Counted from the first letter of the stretch, positions 9,394-16,080 are shown. The stretch: DNA of 19,536 nt from an uncultured Panacagrimonas sp. (GCA_946481265.1 CAMLNE010000033.1:1-19536); one strand, 5' to 3'. The notes: generated by a model from the letters alone, not told the origin. A program made the numbers and translations.

Positions 9394-9448
9394 GCGGCGC
9401 GCGGTCCGGAAGCTGCTTCGGGGGCGATCGAAGCCACGCCGACAGGCC

Positions 9449-9790
9449 TTATCGCATCACGCCGATACCGGAAGGCACCGGAACCGGGGTTGGCGGCAGG
9501 TTGATCGAGCCCGGCTCCATCACCGGCCCCGACCGCGCCGCGCCACTACCGGCGCGATGTTGCTGCAGCACGCTGGAGCCTGGCAGGCAGGCCGGATCCA
9601 CGGAGCGATCCAAATCGGCAGGGTCCGCACGCAAGGGACGTCCGGCCGCGTCGTAGCATCCGGGCGGATACACGAACACATCGTCCTGCGCGATGCCCGG
9701 GCCAACGGCCACCAGGCCGGCGCACAGGATCGCCGTACCCGCCGCGGCACTCCGCATCCTCGTTCCGATCCCCCCGACACGATCCCGCAT
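9449..9790 (-). CDS. Small secreted protein of unknown function
   Basis: I do not recognise this 113-residue product, but it has the marks of a real gene. On the - strand, ATG at 9788-9790 is preceded by GGGAGG with 7-base spacing, among the better ribosome sites in the window. The N-terminus is a Sec signal (charged MRDRVGGIGTRMR, hydrophobic core AGTAILCAGLVAVGPGIAQ, likely cut after AQ). The mature part of about 78 residues starts DDVFVYPPGCYDAAGRPLRA and has two cysteines (one in PPGCYD, one in DPACLPG) that could form a disulfide. It ends Pro-rich (SINLPPTPVPVPSG). There is no lipobox. It is convergent with lipB and divergent from mlaF. A periplasmic or surface role is inferred only from the signal. 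Confidence 0.6.
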   Translation of the reverse strand: MRDRVGGIGTRMRSAAAGTAILCAGLVAVGPGIAQDDVFVYPPGCYDAAGRPLRADPADLDRSVDPACLPGSSVLQQHRAGSGAARSGPVMEPGSINLPPTPVPVPSGIGVMR

Positions 9791-9820
9791 GCACCTGCCT
9801 CCCGATATCGACGACAAGGA

Positions 9821-9832
9821 TCCGCATGCGGA
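9821..9832. repeat. 12-bp perfect palindrome in the mlaF divergent region
   Basis: TCCGCATGCGGA reads the same on both strands. It sits 31 bases upstream of the - strand secreted-protein gene and 120 bases upstream of mlaF, so it could be an operator for either gene. No known regulator is assigned, and in GC-rich DNA the chance rate of such palindromes is not negligible. Confidence 0.4.
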
Positions 9833-9853
9833 CCGTAAGCAGGGCGTCAGTTT

Positions 9854-9876
9854 TTCGCATCGCCTGCGAATGCGAA
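9854..9876. repeat. Overlapping inverted repeats upstream of mlaF
   Basis: TTCGCAT (9854-9860) is matched by ATGCGAA (9870-9876) with a 9-base spacer. The same left arm also pairs as TTCGCA with TGCGAA at 9865-9870, a tighter spacing. One left arm and two tandem right arms look like a protein-binding site cluster or a switchable hairpin in the mlaF leader. It lies about 76 bases before the mlaF start. Confidence 0.4.
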
Positions 9877-9901
9877 CGCGGACACCATAAGATAGGCTCC
9901 C

Positions 9902-9955
9902 ATGTCCATGTCCGACTCCTTGTCCTCGATGCTGCGAGCCATGAACCGCGAATGA
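9902..9955 (+). CDS. Possible 17-codon upstream ORF coupled to mlaF
   Basis: ATG at 9902 opens a 17-codon frame, MSMSDSLSSMLRAMNRE, ending in TGA 9953-9955. That stop overlaps the mlaF ATG (9952-9954) by 4 bases, the same ATGA junction seen at other gene borders here. An in-frame TAG lies just upstream (9893-9895), so the ORF is self-contained. The ribosome site is weak (TAGG, 5 bases before). Its possible role is to deliver ribosomes to mlaF, which has no clear Shine-Dalgarno of its own. It could also be chance. Confidence 0.3.
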   Translation: MSMSDSLSSMLRAMNRE

Positions 9956-10767
9956 ACGTCCAGGATCCCGTTCTCATCCGTGGGCGAGGCGTGCACTTCG
10001 GTCACGGCAGCCGCGTGATCTACGACGGCATCGACGTGGAGATTCCACGCGGCAAGGTCGTGGCCATCATGGGGCCGTCGGGCAGCGGCAAGACCACGCT
10101 GCTGCGCCTGATCGGTGGGCAGTGGCGACCCAAGGCCGGCACGGTGAAATTCGATGGCATCGATGTGCACGCGCTCGGCCGCGCGCCGCTCTACGAGCTG
10201 CGCAAGCGCATGGGCATGCTGTTCCAGAACGGCGCGCTGCTGACCGATCTGAGCGTGTTCGAGAACGTGGCGTTCCCGATGCGCGAACAGACCCGGCTGC
10301 CGGAGCGGATGATCCGCGACCTGGTGCTGTTGAAGCTGCAGGCGGTCGGACTACGCGGCGCCCGCGACCTCTACCCCCAGCAGCTGTCCGGCGGCATGGC
10401 GCGCCGGGTCGCGCTGGCGCGCGCGATCGCGCTGGATCCGGACCTGGTCATGTACGACGAGCCCTTCGCCGGCCAGGACCCGATCTCCATGGGCGTGCTG
10501 ATGCGCCTGATCCGCACGCTCAACGACGCGCTGGGACTGACCTCGATCGTGGTCTCCCACGACCTGCAGGAAGTGCTGTCGATCGCCGATTACGGCTACC
10601 TGGTCGCCGACGGCAAGGTGCAGGCCCAGGGCACGCCCGACCAGATCCGCGGATCCGAACATCCCTGGGTACGGCAGTTCCTGGGCGGCCACCCCGACGG
10701 CCCGGTCGCGTTCCACTACAAGGCGTCGGACTTGGCAGGCGACCTGCTCGGGGAGGCGGTGCGCTGA
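9952..10767 (+). CDS. mlaF: MlaF, ATPase of the MlaFEDB phospholipid transporter
   Basis: MlaF is the ABC ATPase powering the inner-membrane MlaFEDB complex, which moves phospholipids between the membranes to keep outer-membrane asymmetry. From ATG 9952 it has 271 residues. Walker A is GPSGSGKTT (41-49), the signature LSGGM at 145-149, Walker B LVMYDE (165-170) and the switch histidine in SHDL (His203). Family-specific stretches include KRMGMLFQNGALLTDLSVFENVAFP and the C-terminal RQFLGGHPDGPVAFHY. The frame is open to 9826, but conserved homology starts near MNVQDPVLIRG. The stop overlaps the mlaE start by one base (TGATG), and the whole mla set appears to be one transcription unit. Confidence 0.95.
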   Translation: MNVQDPVLIRGRGVHFGHGSRVIYDGIDVEIPRGKVVAIMGPSGSGKTTLLRLIGGQWRPKAGTVKFDGIDVHALGRAPLYELRKRMGMLFQNGALLTDLSVFENVAFPMREQTRLPERMIRDLVLLKLQAVGLRGARDLYPQQLSGGMARRVALARAIALDPDLVMYDEPFAGQDPISMGVLMRLIRTLNDALGLTSIVVSHDLQEVLSIADYGYLVADGKVQAQGTPDQIRGSEHPWVRQFLGGHPDGPVAFHYKASDLAGDLLGEAVR

Positions 10768-11531
10768 TGGGCGTCATAGGCATCGTGAGCAACTTCCTGT
10801 CGGGCCTGGGTCGCGCCCAGTTCTTCCTGCTGCAGGTGCTGGCCGCCGTGCCGTCCCTGCTGCTGCGGCCGCGGCTGATCGTCCAGCAGCTCTACTACGT
10901 CGGCCAGCTGTCGATGGTGATCATCGTGCTCGCCGGCTCCTTCGTCGGCATGGTGCTGGCGCTGCAGGGCTATCGCACGCTGATCCGCTTCGGCGCCGAG
11001 GAGTCGCTGGGTGTTTTCGTCGCCCTGGTGATCGTGCGCGAACTCGGCCCGGTGGTGACGGCCCTGCTCTTTGCGGGCCGGGCGGGTTCGGCCCTGGCGG
11101 CGGAACTGGGCCTGATGCGGGCAACCGACCAGCTTTCGGCCATGGAGATGATGGCGGTCGACCCGATGCGCCGCGTGGTGGCGCCGCGCTTCGTCGCGGG
11201 CCTGATCGCGATGCCGCTGCTGGCCTCGATCTTCGCGGTGATGTCCATCGGCATCGCTGGCGGACACGCCATCGGCGTGGAGCTGCTCGGCGTGGACGCC
11301 GGCAGCTACTGGTCCCAGATCCGCAGCAGCGTCGGCATGGACGACATCACCGATGGCCTGGTCAAGGCGGCGGTGTTCGGCTTCACCGTGACCTGGATCG
11401 CCGTCTACCAGGGTTTCACCGCCGAGCCGACCTCGGAAGGCGTCGCCCGCGCCACCACCTCGACCGTCGTGATTTCCTCGCTGTCCATCCTGGCGTTGGA
11501 CTTCGTCCTGACGGCCTTCATGTTCAAATGA
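10767..11531 (+). CDS. mlaE: MlaE, permease of the phospholipid transporter
   Basis: MlaE is the integral membrane permease of the MlaFEDB complex. It has 254 residues and the MlaE/YrbE family pattern: an amphipathic N-terminal interface helix, then about five membrane helices. Clear stretches are QLYYVGQLSMVIIVLAGSFVGMVLALQGY, the conserved coupling segment VIVRELGPVVTALLFAGRAGSALAAELG, and MEMMAVDPMRRVVAPRFVAGL. The ATG at 10767 shares its first base with the mlaF stop, and GGGGAGG at 10751-10757 lies 9 bases upstream inside mlaF as a strong ribosome site. Confidence 0.95.
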   Translation: MGVIGIVSNFLSGLGRAQFFLLQVLAAVPSLLLRPRLIVQQLYYVGQLSMVIIVLAGSFVGMVLALQGYRTLIRFGAEESLGVFVALVIVRELGPVVTALLFAGRAGSALAAELGLMRATDQLSAMEMMAVDPMRRVVAPRFVAGLIAMPLLASIFAVMSIGIAGGHAIGVELLGVDAGSYWSQIRSSVGMDDITDGLVKAAVFGFTVTWIAVYQGFTAEPTSEGVARATTSTVVISSLSILALDFVLTAFMFK

Positions 11532-11560
11532 AGTTAAGCAATCTGCCCTAGGTTCACATC

Positions 11561-12136
11561 ATGCAATCACGCGCTCTGGAGATGTTGGTCGGCCTGTTCG
11601 TCTGCCTGGGCGTGGCCGCGGTATTCGTGCTCACGTTCCGGGTCGCAAGCCTGGATACGGTGGGCGGCAAGGGCAGCACCTACCGGGTGACGGCCTCGTT
11701 CGCCAACATCGGCGGCCTCAAGCAGGGCTCGGCGGTGACCATGGCGGGTGTGAAGATCGGCCGCGTGCGGGACATCGCCATCGACCCCGACACCTTCGAG
11801 GCCAACGTCATGCTCGAACTGTCCAACAGCTACAACACGATCCCCGCGGATTCCAACGCGAAGATCCTCACCGCCGGACTGCTCGGCGAGCAGTACGTCG
11901 GCATCGAGGCCGGCGGCGCGGACGAGTCGCTGCAGGAAGGCAGCAGGCTCAAGCTCACGCAGAGCGCGCTGGTGCTGGAGAACCTAATCGGCCAGTTCCT
12001 GTCTTCCCAGGGCAAGGATGACGGCAACCAACAGCTCGCCGCGGCCATCACCAAGCTGGCTGACTCGATCGGGCCCAAGGCGGGCCCGGCGGCCCCGTCC
12101 GCAGCCCCGAATTCCGGCAATGGAGCCACTCCGTGA
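11561..12136 (+). CDS. mlaD: MlaD, MCE-domain substrate-binding subunit
   Basis: MlaD is the single-pass MCE protein whose hexameric ring sits on MlaE in the periplasm and passes lipids between MlaE and MlaC. The 191-residue product has an N-terminal membrane helix (about 8-28), then the MCE domain: YRVTASFANIGGLKQGSAVTMAGVKIGRVRDI, followed by AKILTAGLLGEQYVGIEAGG. A helical tail with ALVLENLIGQFLSSQGK would line the hydrophobic pore. The C-terminal Ala/Pro/Gly tail is slightly longer than in E. coli (183 residues). The start follows a 29-base gap after mlaE without a strong ribosome site. The stop overlaps the mlaC GTG by 4 bases. Confidence 0.95.
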   Translation: MQSRALEMLVGLFVCLGVAAVFVLTFRVASLDTVGGKGSTYRVTASFANIGGLKQGSAVTMAGVKIGRVRDIAIDPDTFEANVMLELSNSYNTIPADSNAKILTAGLLGEQYVGIEAGGADESLQEGSRLKLTQSALVLENLIGQFLSSQGKDDGNQQLAAAITKLADSIGPKAGPAAPSAAPNSGNGATP

Positions 12137-12786
12137 ACATGCTCAAGATGAACCCGCTCTCGCGCTTCTTCATCGTCCTGCTGGCTGCCGCCGGCCTTGC
12201 TGGCGCGGCACAGGCCACGCCCGCCAAGCCGGCGGATGAGGTCATCCGCAATGCGACCACCGAATTCCAGGACCTGATCCGCCAGAACCACGAGAAGTAC
12301 CGCAGCGATCTGCCGGCCTTCTACGCGGTGGTGGATGAGAAGGTGGTGCCGCACTTCGACACCAAGGGCATCGCCCAGCTCGTGCTCGGCCGCAACTGGA
12401 AGGCCGCGACCGCCGAGCAGCGCAAGCGCTTCGAGGCCGCGTTCAAGGACTCGCTGATCCGCACCTATGCGCGCGCCATGCTCGACTACCACGACAGCGT
12501 TGAGGCCGAATGGCTGCCGCTGCGCGCCGAGGCGGGCGCCACCGACGTCACGGTCAACGCGAAGATCCTGCGCAAGGATGCCCCGCCGATCCCGCTGGCG
12601 TTCTCGGTCCACGCGGTGGGCGATGCCTGGAAGATCTATGACATCGCCGTCGAGAACATCTCGCTGATCACCAACTTCCGCAGCCAGCTCAACACCGAGA
12701 TCAAGGCGAATGGACTGGATGCGGTGATCCAGAAGTTCGAGGACAACAGCTTCCTCAAACAGCACCCGCCGGGCACTGGCTCGTGA
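12133..12786 (+). CDS. mlaC: MlaC, periplasmic phospholipid shuttle
   Basis: MlaC is the soluble periplasmic carrier that ferries phospholipid between outer-membrane MlaA and inner-membrane MlaFEDB. The 217-residue product has a signal peptide (basic start, hydrophobic core FFIVLLAAAGLAGAAQA). The MlaC/Ttg2D domain follows, including VPHFDTKGIAQLVLGRNWKAATAEQRKRF, a conserved YARAMLDYHDSVEAEWLP segment and AWKIYDIAVENISLITNFRSQ. The GTG at 12133 is favoured by GGAG 7 bases upstream and by the GTGA overlap with mlaD. ATGs at 12139 and 12148 are alternatives that also keep the signal peptide. Confidence 0.94.
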   Translation: MNMLKMNPLSRFFIVLLAAAGLAGAAQATPAKPADEVIRNATTEFQDLIRQNHEKYRSDLPAFYAVVDEKVVPHFDTKGIAQLVLGRNWKAATAEQRKRFEAAFKDSLIRTYARAMLDYHDSVEAEWLPLRAEAGATDVTVNAKILRKDAPPIPLAFSVHAVGDAWKIYDIAVENISLITNFRSQLNTEIKANGLDAVIQKFEDNSFLKQHPPGTGS

Positions 12787-13031
12787 TCGAAGGCGACCTC
12801 TGCTTCGCCAATGTCCGCGACTGGCTGACGCGCGCAGACGAGCTGTCCACGGGTGAATCCCTCGACCTTTCGCGCGTCGGCCGCGTGGACAGCGCCGGCG
12901 CCGCACTGCTGCTCGAACTGACCCGCCGGGCCCGTGCGCGCGGTCACGAACTGGAACTGCGCAACGCGAGTCAGTCGCTGCGCGGCCTGCTAGAGTTTCT
13001 GCAGATCGATCGCGTCCTCAAGCTGGGCTGA
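12783..13031 (+). CDS. mlaB: MlaB, STAS-domain subunit of the phospholipid transporter
   Basis: MlaB is the small cytoplasmic STAS-domain protein that binds MlaF and is needed for assembly and activity of MlaFEDB. The 82-residue product shows the STAS beta-alpha pattern, with SLDLSRVGRVDSAGAALLLEL, where the VDSAG loop is the conserved family signature, then RGLLEFLQIDRVLKLG at the C-terminus. The length is a little below E. coli MlaB (97). The GTG at 12783 overlaps the mlaC stop by 4 bases (GTGA). Identification relies on the STAS signature plus position between mlaC and mlaA. Confidence 0.88.
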   Translation: MIEGDLCFANVRDWLTRADELSTGESLDLSRVGRVDSAGAALLLELTRRARARGHELELRNASQSLRGLLEFLQIDRVLKLG

Positions 13032-13077
13032 ACGCAAGACCCGGCGGGACGCCGTCCTGTATCTGAAGGGAGTGAAC

Positions 13078-13821
13078 GTGCTGCGTGCCTCGATCCTGCT
13101 TGCCGCCCTCGTTGCGCTGACGGGCTGCGCCCACCACCCTCCGGACGAGCCATCCGATCCGCTCGAGCCGTTCAACCGTGGCGTCTACAAGTTCAACCGC
13201 GTCGCCGACCGCTACGTGCTGCGACCGGTGGCCAAGACCTACAAGTCCTACACGCCGCCCGAGTTCCGCATCGGCATCCACAACTTCATCGACAACCTGT
13301 TCTATCCGACCACGATCGTGAACGACGTCCTGCAGGGCAAGTTCGCGCAGGGAGGCAAGGATCTGGGACGGTTCGTGGTCAACAGCACGCTGGGCATCGT
13401 CGGCCTGATGGATGTGGCCACGCCGCTGGGGCTGGAGCGCAACGACGAGGACCTCGGACAGACGCTGGGCAGGTACGGCGTCGGCGAAGGTTGGTACCTG
13501 ATGCTTCCGCTGCTGGGTCCGAGCGACGCGCGCGACCTGTTCGGCAGGATCGGCGACAGCTTCACCGGGCCCACGCCGATCGCCGATCTGGCCGATGCCT
13601 ACAGCGTCACCGACTACCACGTGCCGGACACCATCGACTATTCGCTGACGGCGCTCGACGGCATCGACACGCGCTCACGCCTGCTCGACGCCGATCGCAT
13701 GCTCGACGAGCAGCTCGATCCCTACGTCTTCCTGCGCACCACTTTTCTGCAGAGCCGCCAGGGCAAGGTCTTCGACGGCAACCCGCCGAAGCCGAAGTTC
13801 GATTTCGACGATGACGAGTAG
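13078..13821 (+). CDS. mlaA: MlaA (VacJ) outer-membrane lipoprotein
   Basis: MlaA sits in the outer membrane with porins and removes mislocalised phospholipids from the outer leaflet, handing them to MlaC. From GTG 13078 it has 247 residues, with lipoprotein signal and lipobox LTGC (Cys17). The MlaA core is unmistakable: DPLEPFNRGVYKFN, NFIDNLFYPTTIVNDVLQGKF, RFVVNSTLGIVGLMDVATPLGL and GRYGVGEGWYLMLPLLGPSDARD. The C-terminus is acidic (KFDFDDDE). A GTG at 13072 is in frame two codons earlier, but AAGGGAG (13066-13072) would run into it and is well spaced (5 bases) for 13078. In E. coli mlaA is unlinked from mlaFEDCB; here it completes the set. Confidence 0.95.
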   Translation: MLRASILLAALVALTGCAHHPPDEPSDPLEPFNRGVYKFNRVADRYVLRPVAKTYKSYTPPEFRIGIHNFIDNLFYPTTIVNDVLQGKFAQGGKDLGRFVVNSTLGIVGLMDVATPLGLERNDEDLGQTLGRYGVGEGWYLMLPLLGPSDARDLFGRIGDSFTGPTPIADLADAYSVTDYHVPDTIDYSLTALDGIDTRSRLLDADRMLDEQLDPYVFLRTTFLQSRQGKVFDGNPPKPKFDFDDDE

Positions 13822-14015
13822 CAGCCGGTGAACGATCGCCGCCTCCCCCTCGCCTGCGATGCCTGAGACCCCGGGCGCCGCTGACCAGCGTCGACGTCCT
13901 TGCCTGCTTCCCACGCATGTTTCGGGGAAATCCATCGCCCGCTGCCCGGCTACGGCAGACCGGGACCTCCGGACCCCGCGGGGGCATGCGCGAGTGCCCG
14001 GACGATGCTTCTTGC
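13822..14015. other. Convergent intergenic region, nothing clear
   Basis: This 194-base gap separates the convergent mlaA (+) and DUF6868-like (-) genes. A bidirectional terminator would be expected. The only notable element is the short palindrome CCCCGCGGGG at 13974-13983, which has no loop and no adjacent T-run. No gene was seen. Confidence 0.5.
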
Positions 14016-14258
14016 CTACGAGATGATGTGAAGGGCGATCAGGGGCACAAGATTGAGAAGCACGATTCCGATCTTGTAGAGGGCCACCGCCGCATAGTTC
14101 AGCGCATCAAAACTGTCCGCAGAGAGCCTGAACCACCGGGTGTGTGTCCGATACACCCAGTCGCGGGCAAGGACGAAGATGCAGAACCAGACGATGAGGA
14201 CGCCGTAGTTGATGACGGTACTCCACAGCAGGAACGCCTTGAGATCCTCGATCGTCAT
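14016..14258 (-). CDS. Two-helix membrane protein, DUF6868-like
   Basis: This 80-residue protein starts MTIEDLKAFLLWSTVINYGV and resembles small DUF6868 proteins of proteobacteria; the family name is from memory of the pattern and the function is unknown. Two membrane helices are visible, at about residues 8-32 and 55-79 (YAAVALYKIGIVLLNLVPLIALHI). A short basic segment with YRTHTRWFRLSADSFDALN joins them. The start on the - strand is supported by GGAGAGG about 6 bases upstream. It is divergent from the usp gene with about 312 bases between them and could share regulation with it. Confidence 0.82.
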   Translation of the reverse strand: MTIEDLKAFLLWSTVINYGVLIVWFCIFVLARDWVYRTHTRWFRLSADSFDALNYAAVALYKIGIVLLNLVPLIALHIIS

Positions 14259-14280
14259 CTTTCGCCTCTCCAGGAACGCT

Positions 14281-14306
14281 GGCCGCCGAACATGGTTTCG
14301 GCGGTC
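14281..14306 (-). repeat. Hairpin or palindrome in the leader of the DUF6868-like gene
   Basis: CCGCCGAA (14283-14290) and TTCGGCGG (14297-14304) form a perfect 8-bp inverted repeat with a 6-base centre. One wobble and one further pair extend it to 14281-14306. It lies 23 bases upstream of the start of the - strand gene. It could be an RNA hairpin in that gene's leader or a repressor site. Confidence 0.45.
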
Positions 14307-14494
14307 TGGTACGGAAGACCCGGCAGTGGCAGCTCACCGCACCGCTGGCCGGCACGGCGGCGCGGCGAAGCCATGCCGTCCCCTGCAACCGGCCCGATTT
14401 CCACGGTCTCGACGCCATCCCATGGGCCTGCCTCCATGGTCGCCCGCCGCGGTCCGCCTCTCCTGTCATTTTTCGGAAAGGCGCCGGACCTGCC

Positions 14495-14508
14495 CTGATC
14501 TGGATCAT
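14495..14508 (+). promoter_or_regulatory. FNR/Anr-type binding site upstream of usp
   Basis: CTGATCTGGATCAT matches the FNR-family consensus TTGAT-N4-ATCAA at 12 of 14 positions counting the spacer as free, with both core half-sites TGAT and ATCA perfect. Its centre is about 70 bases upstream of the usp ATG at 14571. If FNR acts at -41.5, transcription would start near 14543, leaving a leader of about 28 bases. Anr/FNR control of universal stress genes is known in Pseudomonas, which makes the placement plausible. The regulator itself is not in the window. Confidence 0.6.
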
Positions 14509-14570
14509 TGCAACTGCCCTCCACTCGCGGCAAGTTGCGTCCACTCCTGCGTTTTCCCGCCAGCCCCGCC

Positions 14571-15506
14571 ATGCCCCAATACCAACGTCTGCTTCTGATC
14601 GCCAATCGAGAGGTCCGGCGGACACCTGCGCTGGACCGTGCCGCCGCCATCGCGCAGGCAACGGGGGCCAGTCTGCACATCGTCGCTTTCGTCCAGCAAC
14701 CCGCCCGCAGTTTCCGCTTCAAGATCCGCCGCGGGCTCCGGGAGCAGATGCACAAGGATCATCTGATCAAGACCCGCCAGACCCTGGACGTGGAAGTGAT
14801 GCGGCTTCGGACGCAGGGCCTGAACGTGACTTCCGATGTCGTCGACACGCGCCAGCTGTCCGAGTCGATCCAGGCCTACATCCTGGAACTGAAGCCGGAC
14901 CTGGCGATCAAGGATGCCGAGCGCGGCGGCCATCTCCGAAGGATCATCCTTCGGTCGCTGGACTGGGCCCTGCTGCGCGAATGCCCTACTCCGTTCCTGC
15001 TCGTGAGATCCGCGCCTTCACCCCTGCCACGCCGCGTCGTCGTGGCGGTCGATCTGCTGCAGGCGCATCGCGGCGGCGGAGAAATCAATGACGGGGTGAT
15101 TCGCTACGCGGTCGACTATGCGTTGCAGTTCGATGCCGACGTGCAGCTCGCCTACTCGATGTCGCTGCAGAATCCCCGCCACGTCGAATCGGCCCTCGAC
15201 ACGCTTCACCCTGTGGCCGAGGACGACGAGATGGACGATGGCTTCGACCGTCAGCTGAGCGAACGGCAGGCCAGGTTCCGAACGGAATTCGAGAACCTGG
15301 CCCGCAGGCATTCGGTTCCGGAGGAATCGGCGCATCTGTTGTTCGGCCTTGCGGAGCAGACCCTGCCCGAGCTCGCGCGCACCGCGGGCTTCGACACGCT
15401 GGTCATCGGCAGCGCCCAACACGATGTGCTGGAGCAGTTGCTGGGGCGAACCGGCGAGAACATCGTCGAGCGGATGCCCTGCGATGTGCTGGTCGTGCGG
15501 CACTGA
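14571..15506 (+). CDS. Tandem universal stress protein (UspE-like)
   Basis: This is a two-domain universal stress protein like E. coli UspE (316 residues), cytoplasmic, implicated in stress survival. From ATG 14571 it has 311 residues: domain 1 at about 1-145 (YQRLLLIANREVRRTPALDRA to CPTPFLLVRS) and domain 2 at about 150-311 (RRVVVAVDLLQ to PCDVLVVRH). The nucleotide-loop motif G-2x-G-9x-G(S/T) is degenerate in domain 2 (GSAQHDVLEQLLGRTGENIV, second glycine replaced), and domain 1 lacks it, so ATP binding is uncertain. The frame is open to TTG 14508, but homology begins at MPQYQRLLL and the FNR-like box ends at 14508. No strong ribosome site precedes either start. The upstream FNR-like box suggests induction under oxygen limitation. 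Confidence 0.87.
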   Translation: MPQYQRLLLIANREVRRTPALDRAAAIAQATGASLHIVAFVQQPARSFRFKIRRGLREQMHKDHLIKTRQTLDVEVMRLRTQGLNVTSDVVDTRQLSESIQAYILELKPDLAIKDAERGGHLRRIILRSLDWALLRECPTPFLLVRSAPSPLPRRVVVAVDLLQAHRGGGEINDGVIRYAVDYALQFDADVQLAYSMSLQNPRHVESALDTLHPVAEDDEMDDGFDRQLSERQARFRTEFENLARRHSVPEESAHLLFGLAEQTLPELARTAGFDTLVIGSAQHDVLEQLLGRTGENIVERMPCDVLVVRH

Positions 15507-15524
15507 CCGGCCCAGCGTCCGCAT

Positions 15525-15546
15525 CGTGGGCGCAACCGCGCCCGTG
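15525..15546 (+). terminator. Candidate hairpin terminator after usp
   Basis: GGGCGC (15528-15533), loop AACC, then GCGCCC (15538-15543) make a perfect 6-bp stem with a 4-base loop. Two wobble pairs and one C-G pair extend it to 15525-15546. It starts 18 bases after the usp stop, a typical place for a terminator. No T-run follows, so intrinsic termination is uncertain; it could instead stabilise the transcript end. Confidence 0.45.
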
Positions 15547-15567
15547 GCCGCGACCTGCAGGGCGAAA

Positions 15568-15637
15568 CTGCTTCGGCCGCTGGCGCCGCATCGCCCCGGA
15601 GCGCCTGTTGCAGTCCGCAAGCGGGGGTCCGAAGCAG
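15568..15637. repeat. 9-bp inverted repeat with 52-base interval
   Basis: CTGCTTCGG (15568-15576) is perfectly matched by CCGAAGCAG (15629-15637). A related GCTGCTTCGG occurs just downstream of lipB at about 9410-9419. These could be traces of a dispersed repeat element or a structured RNA, or chance similarity. Confidence 0.25.
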
Positions 15638-16080
15638 CGTAGCGTGCGTTTCAGCTGACGGCAGACACCGCGCTGCGGACGCCGCGTCGATGCTTGGCCA
15701 AGGCTCCGGCCCACCGCCGGACGCAGGATGTCGGGCGCAATGTCCGATCAGGACTTCCTTCGCAGCCTGCGGCCGGTCTCGTCCCCCATTGGATCCGGAC
15801 ATGCCCCGCTGCACGCGCCGGGCAGCCACGCGGGGTCGCTTCCGCATCCAGTCGGACGATGCGGGCTATCCGACGCTGCCGAGCCCACCCTGTGCAGGCC
15901 CCACCGGCATCCGAAGGGAGGAGCAGATCGACGCTCCATGCGCGCCCCGCTCACCGCCGCAACCTGCGCCCCGCCCCGCCACGTCTGGGCCCCGCACCGC
16001 GCCCGGACGGCCCTGATTCCGGCCGTTCGGCCTTCCCGTCGCCGGCCAGGCCCGGCACCGACATTTCCAATCCAATCAGA

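Larger units (their letters stand above)
14259..14570. other. Divergent promoter region between the DUF6868-like gene and usp
   Basis: This 312-base region has no gene that I can support. It holds the leader inverted repeat at 14281-14306 and the FNR/Anr-like box at 14495-14508. Promoters for both flanking genes should lie here. No -10/-35 pair of good quality was recognised, which is expected if the usp promoter depends on an activator. Confidence 0.6.

Noticed and set aside
9320..9838. 172-codon + frame after lipB
   Set aside because: It begins inside lipB out of frame and is Arg-rich. The - strand frame has the ribosome site and signal peptide.
9847..10170. - strand frame across the mlaF start
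   Set aside because: Most of it is antisense to conserved mlaF codons. A short 3' piece (ending FAFAGDAKN) was considered as a leader peptide for the secreted protein but has too little support.
13974..13983. CCCCGCGGGG palindrome as terminator of mlaA
   Set aside because: It has no loop and no T-run, and short GC palindromes are common at this base composition.
13917..14498. 193-codon + frame opposite the DUF6868-like gene
   Set aside because: It is antisense to a gene with two clear membrane helices and a good ribosome site, and its own product has no recognisable features.
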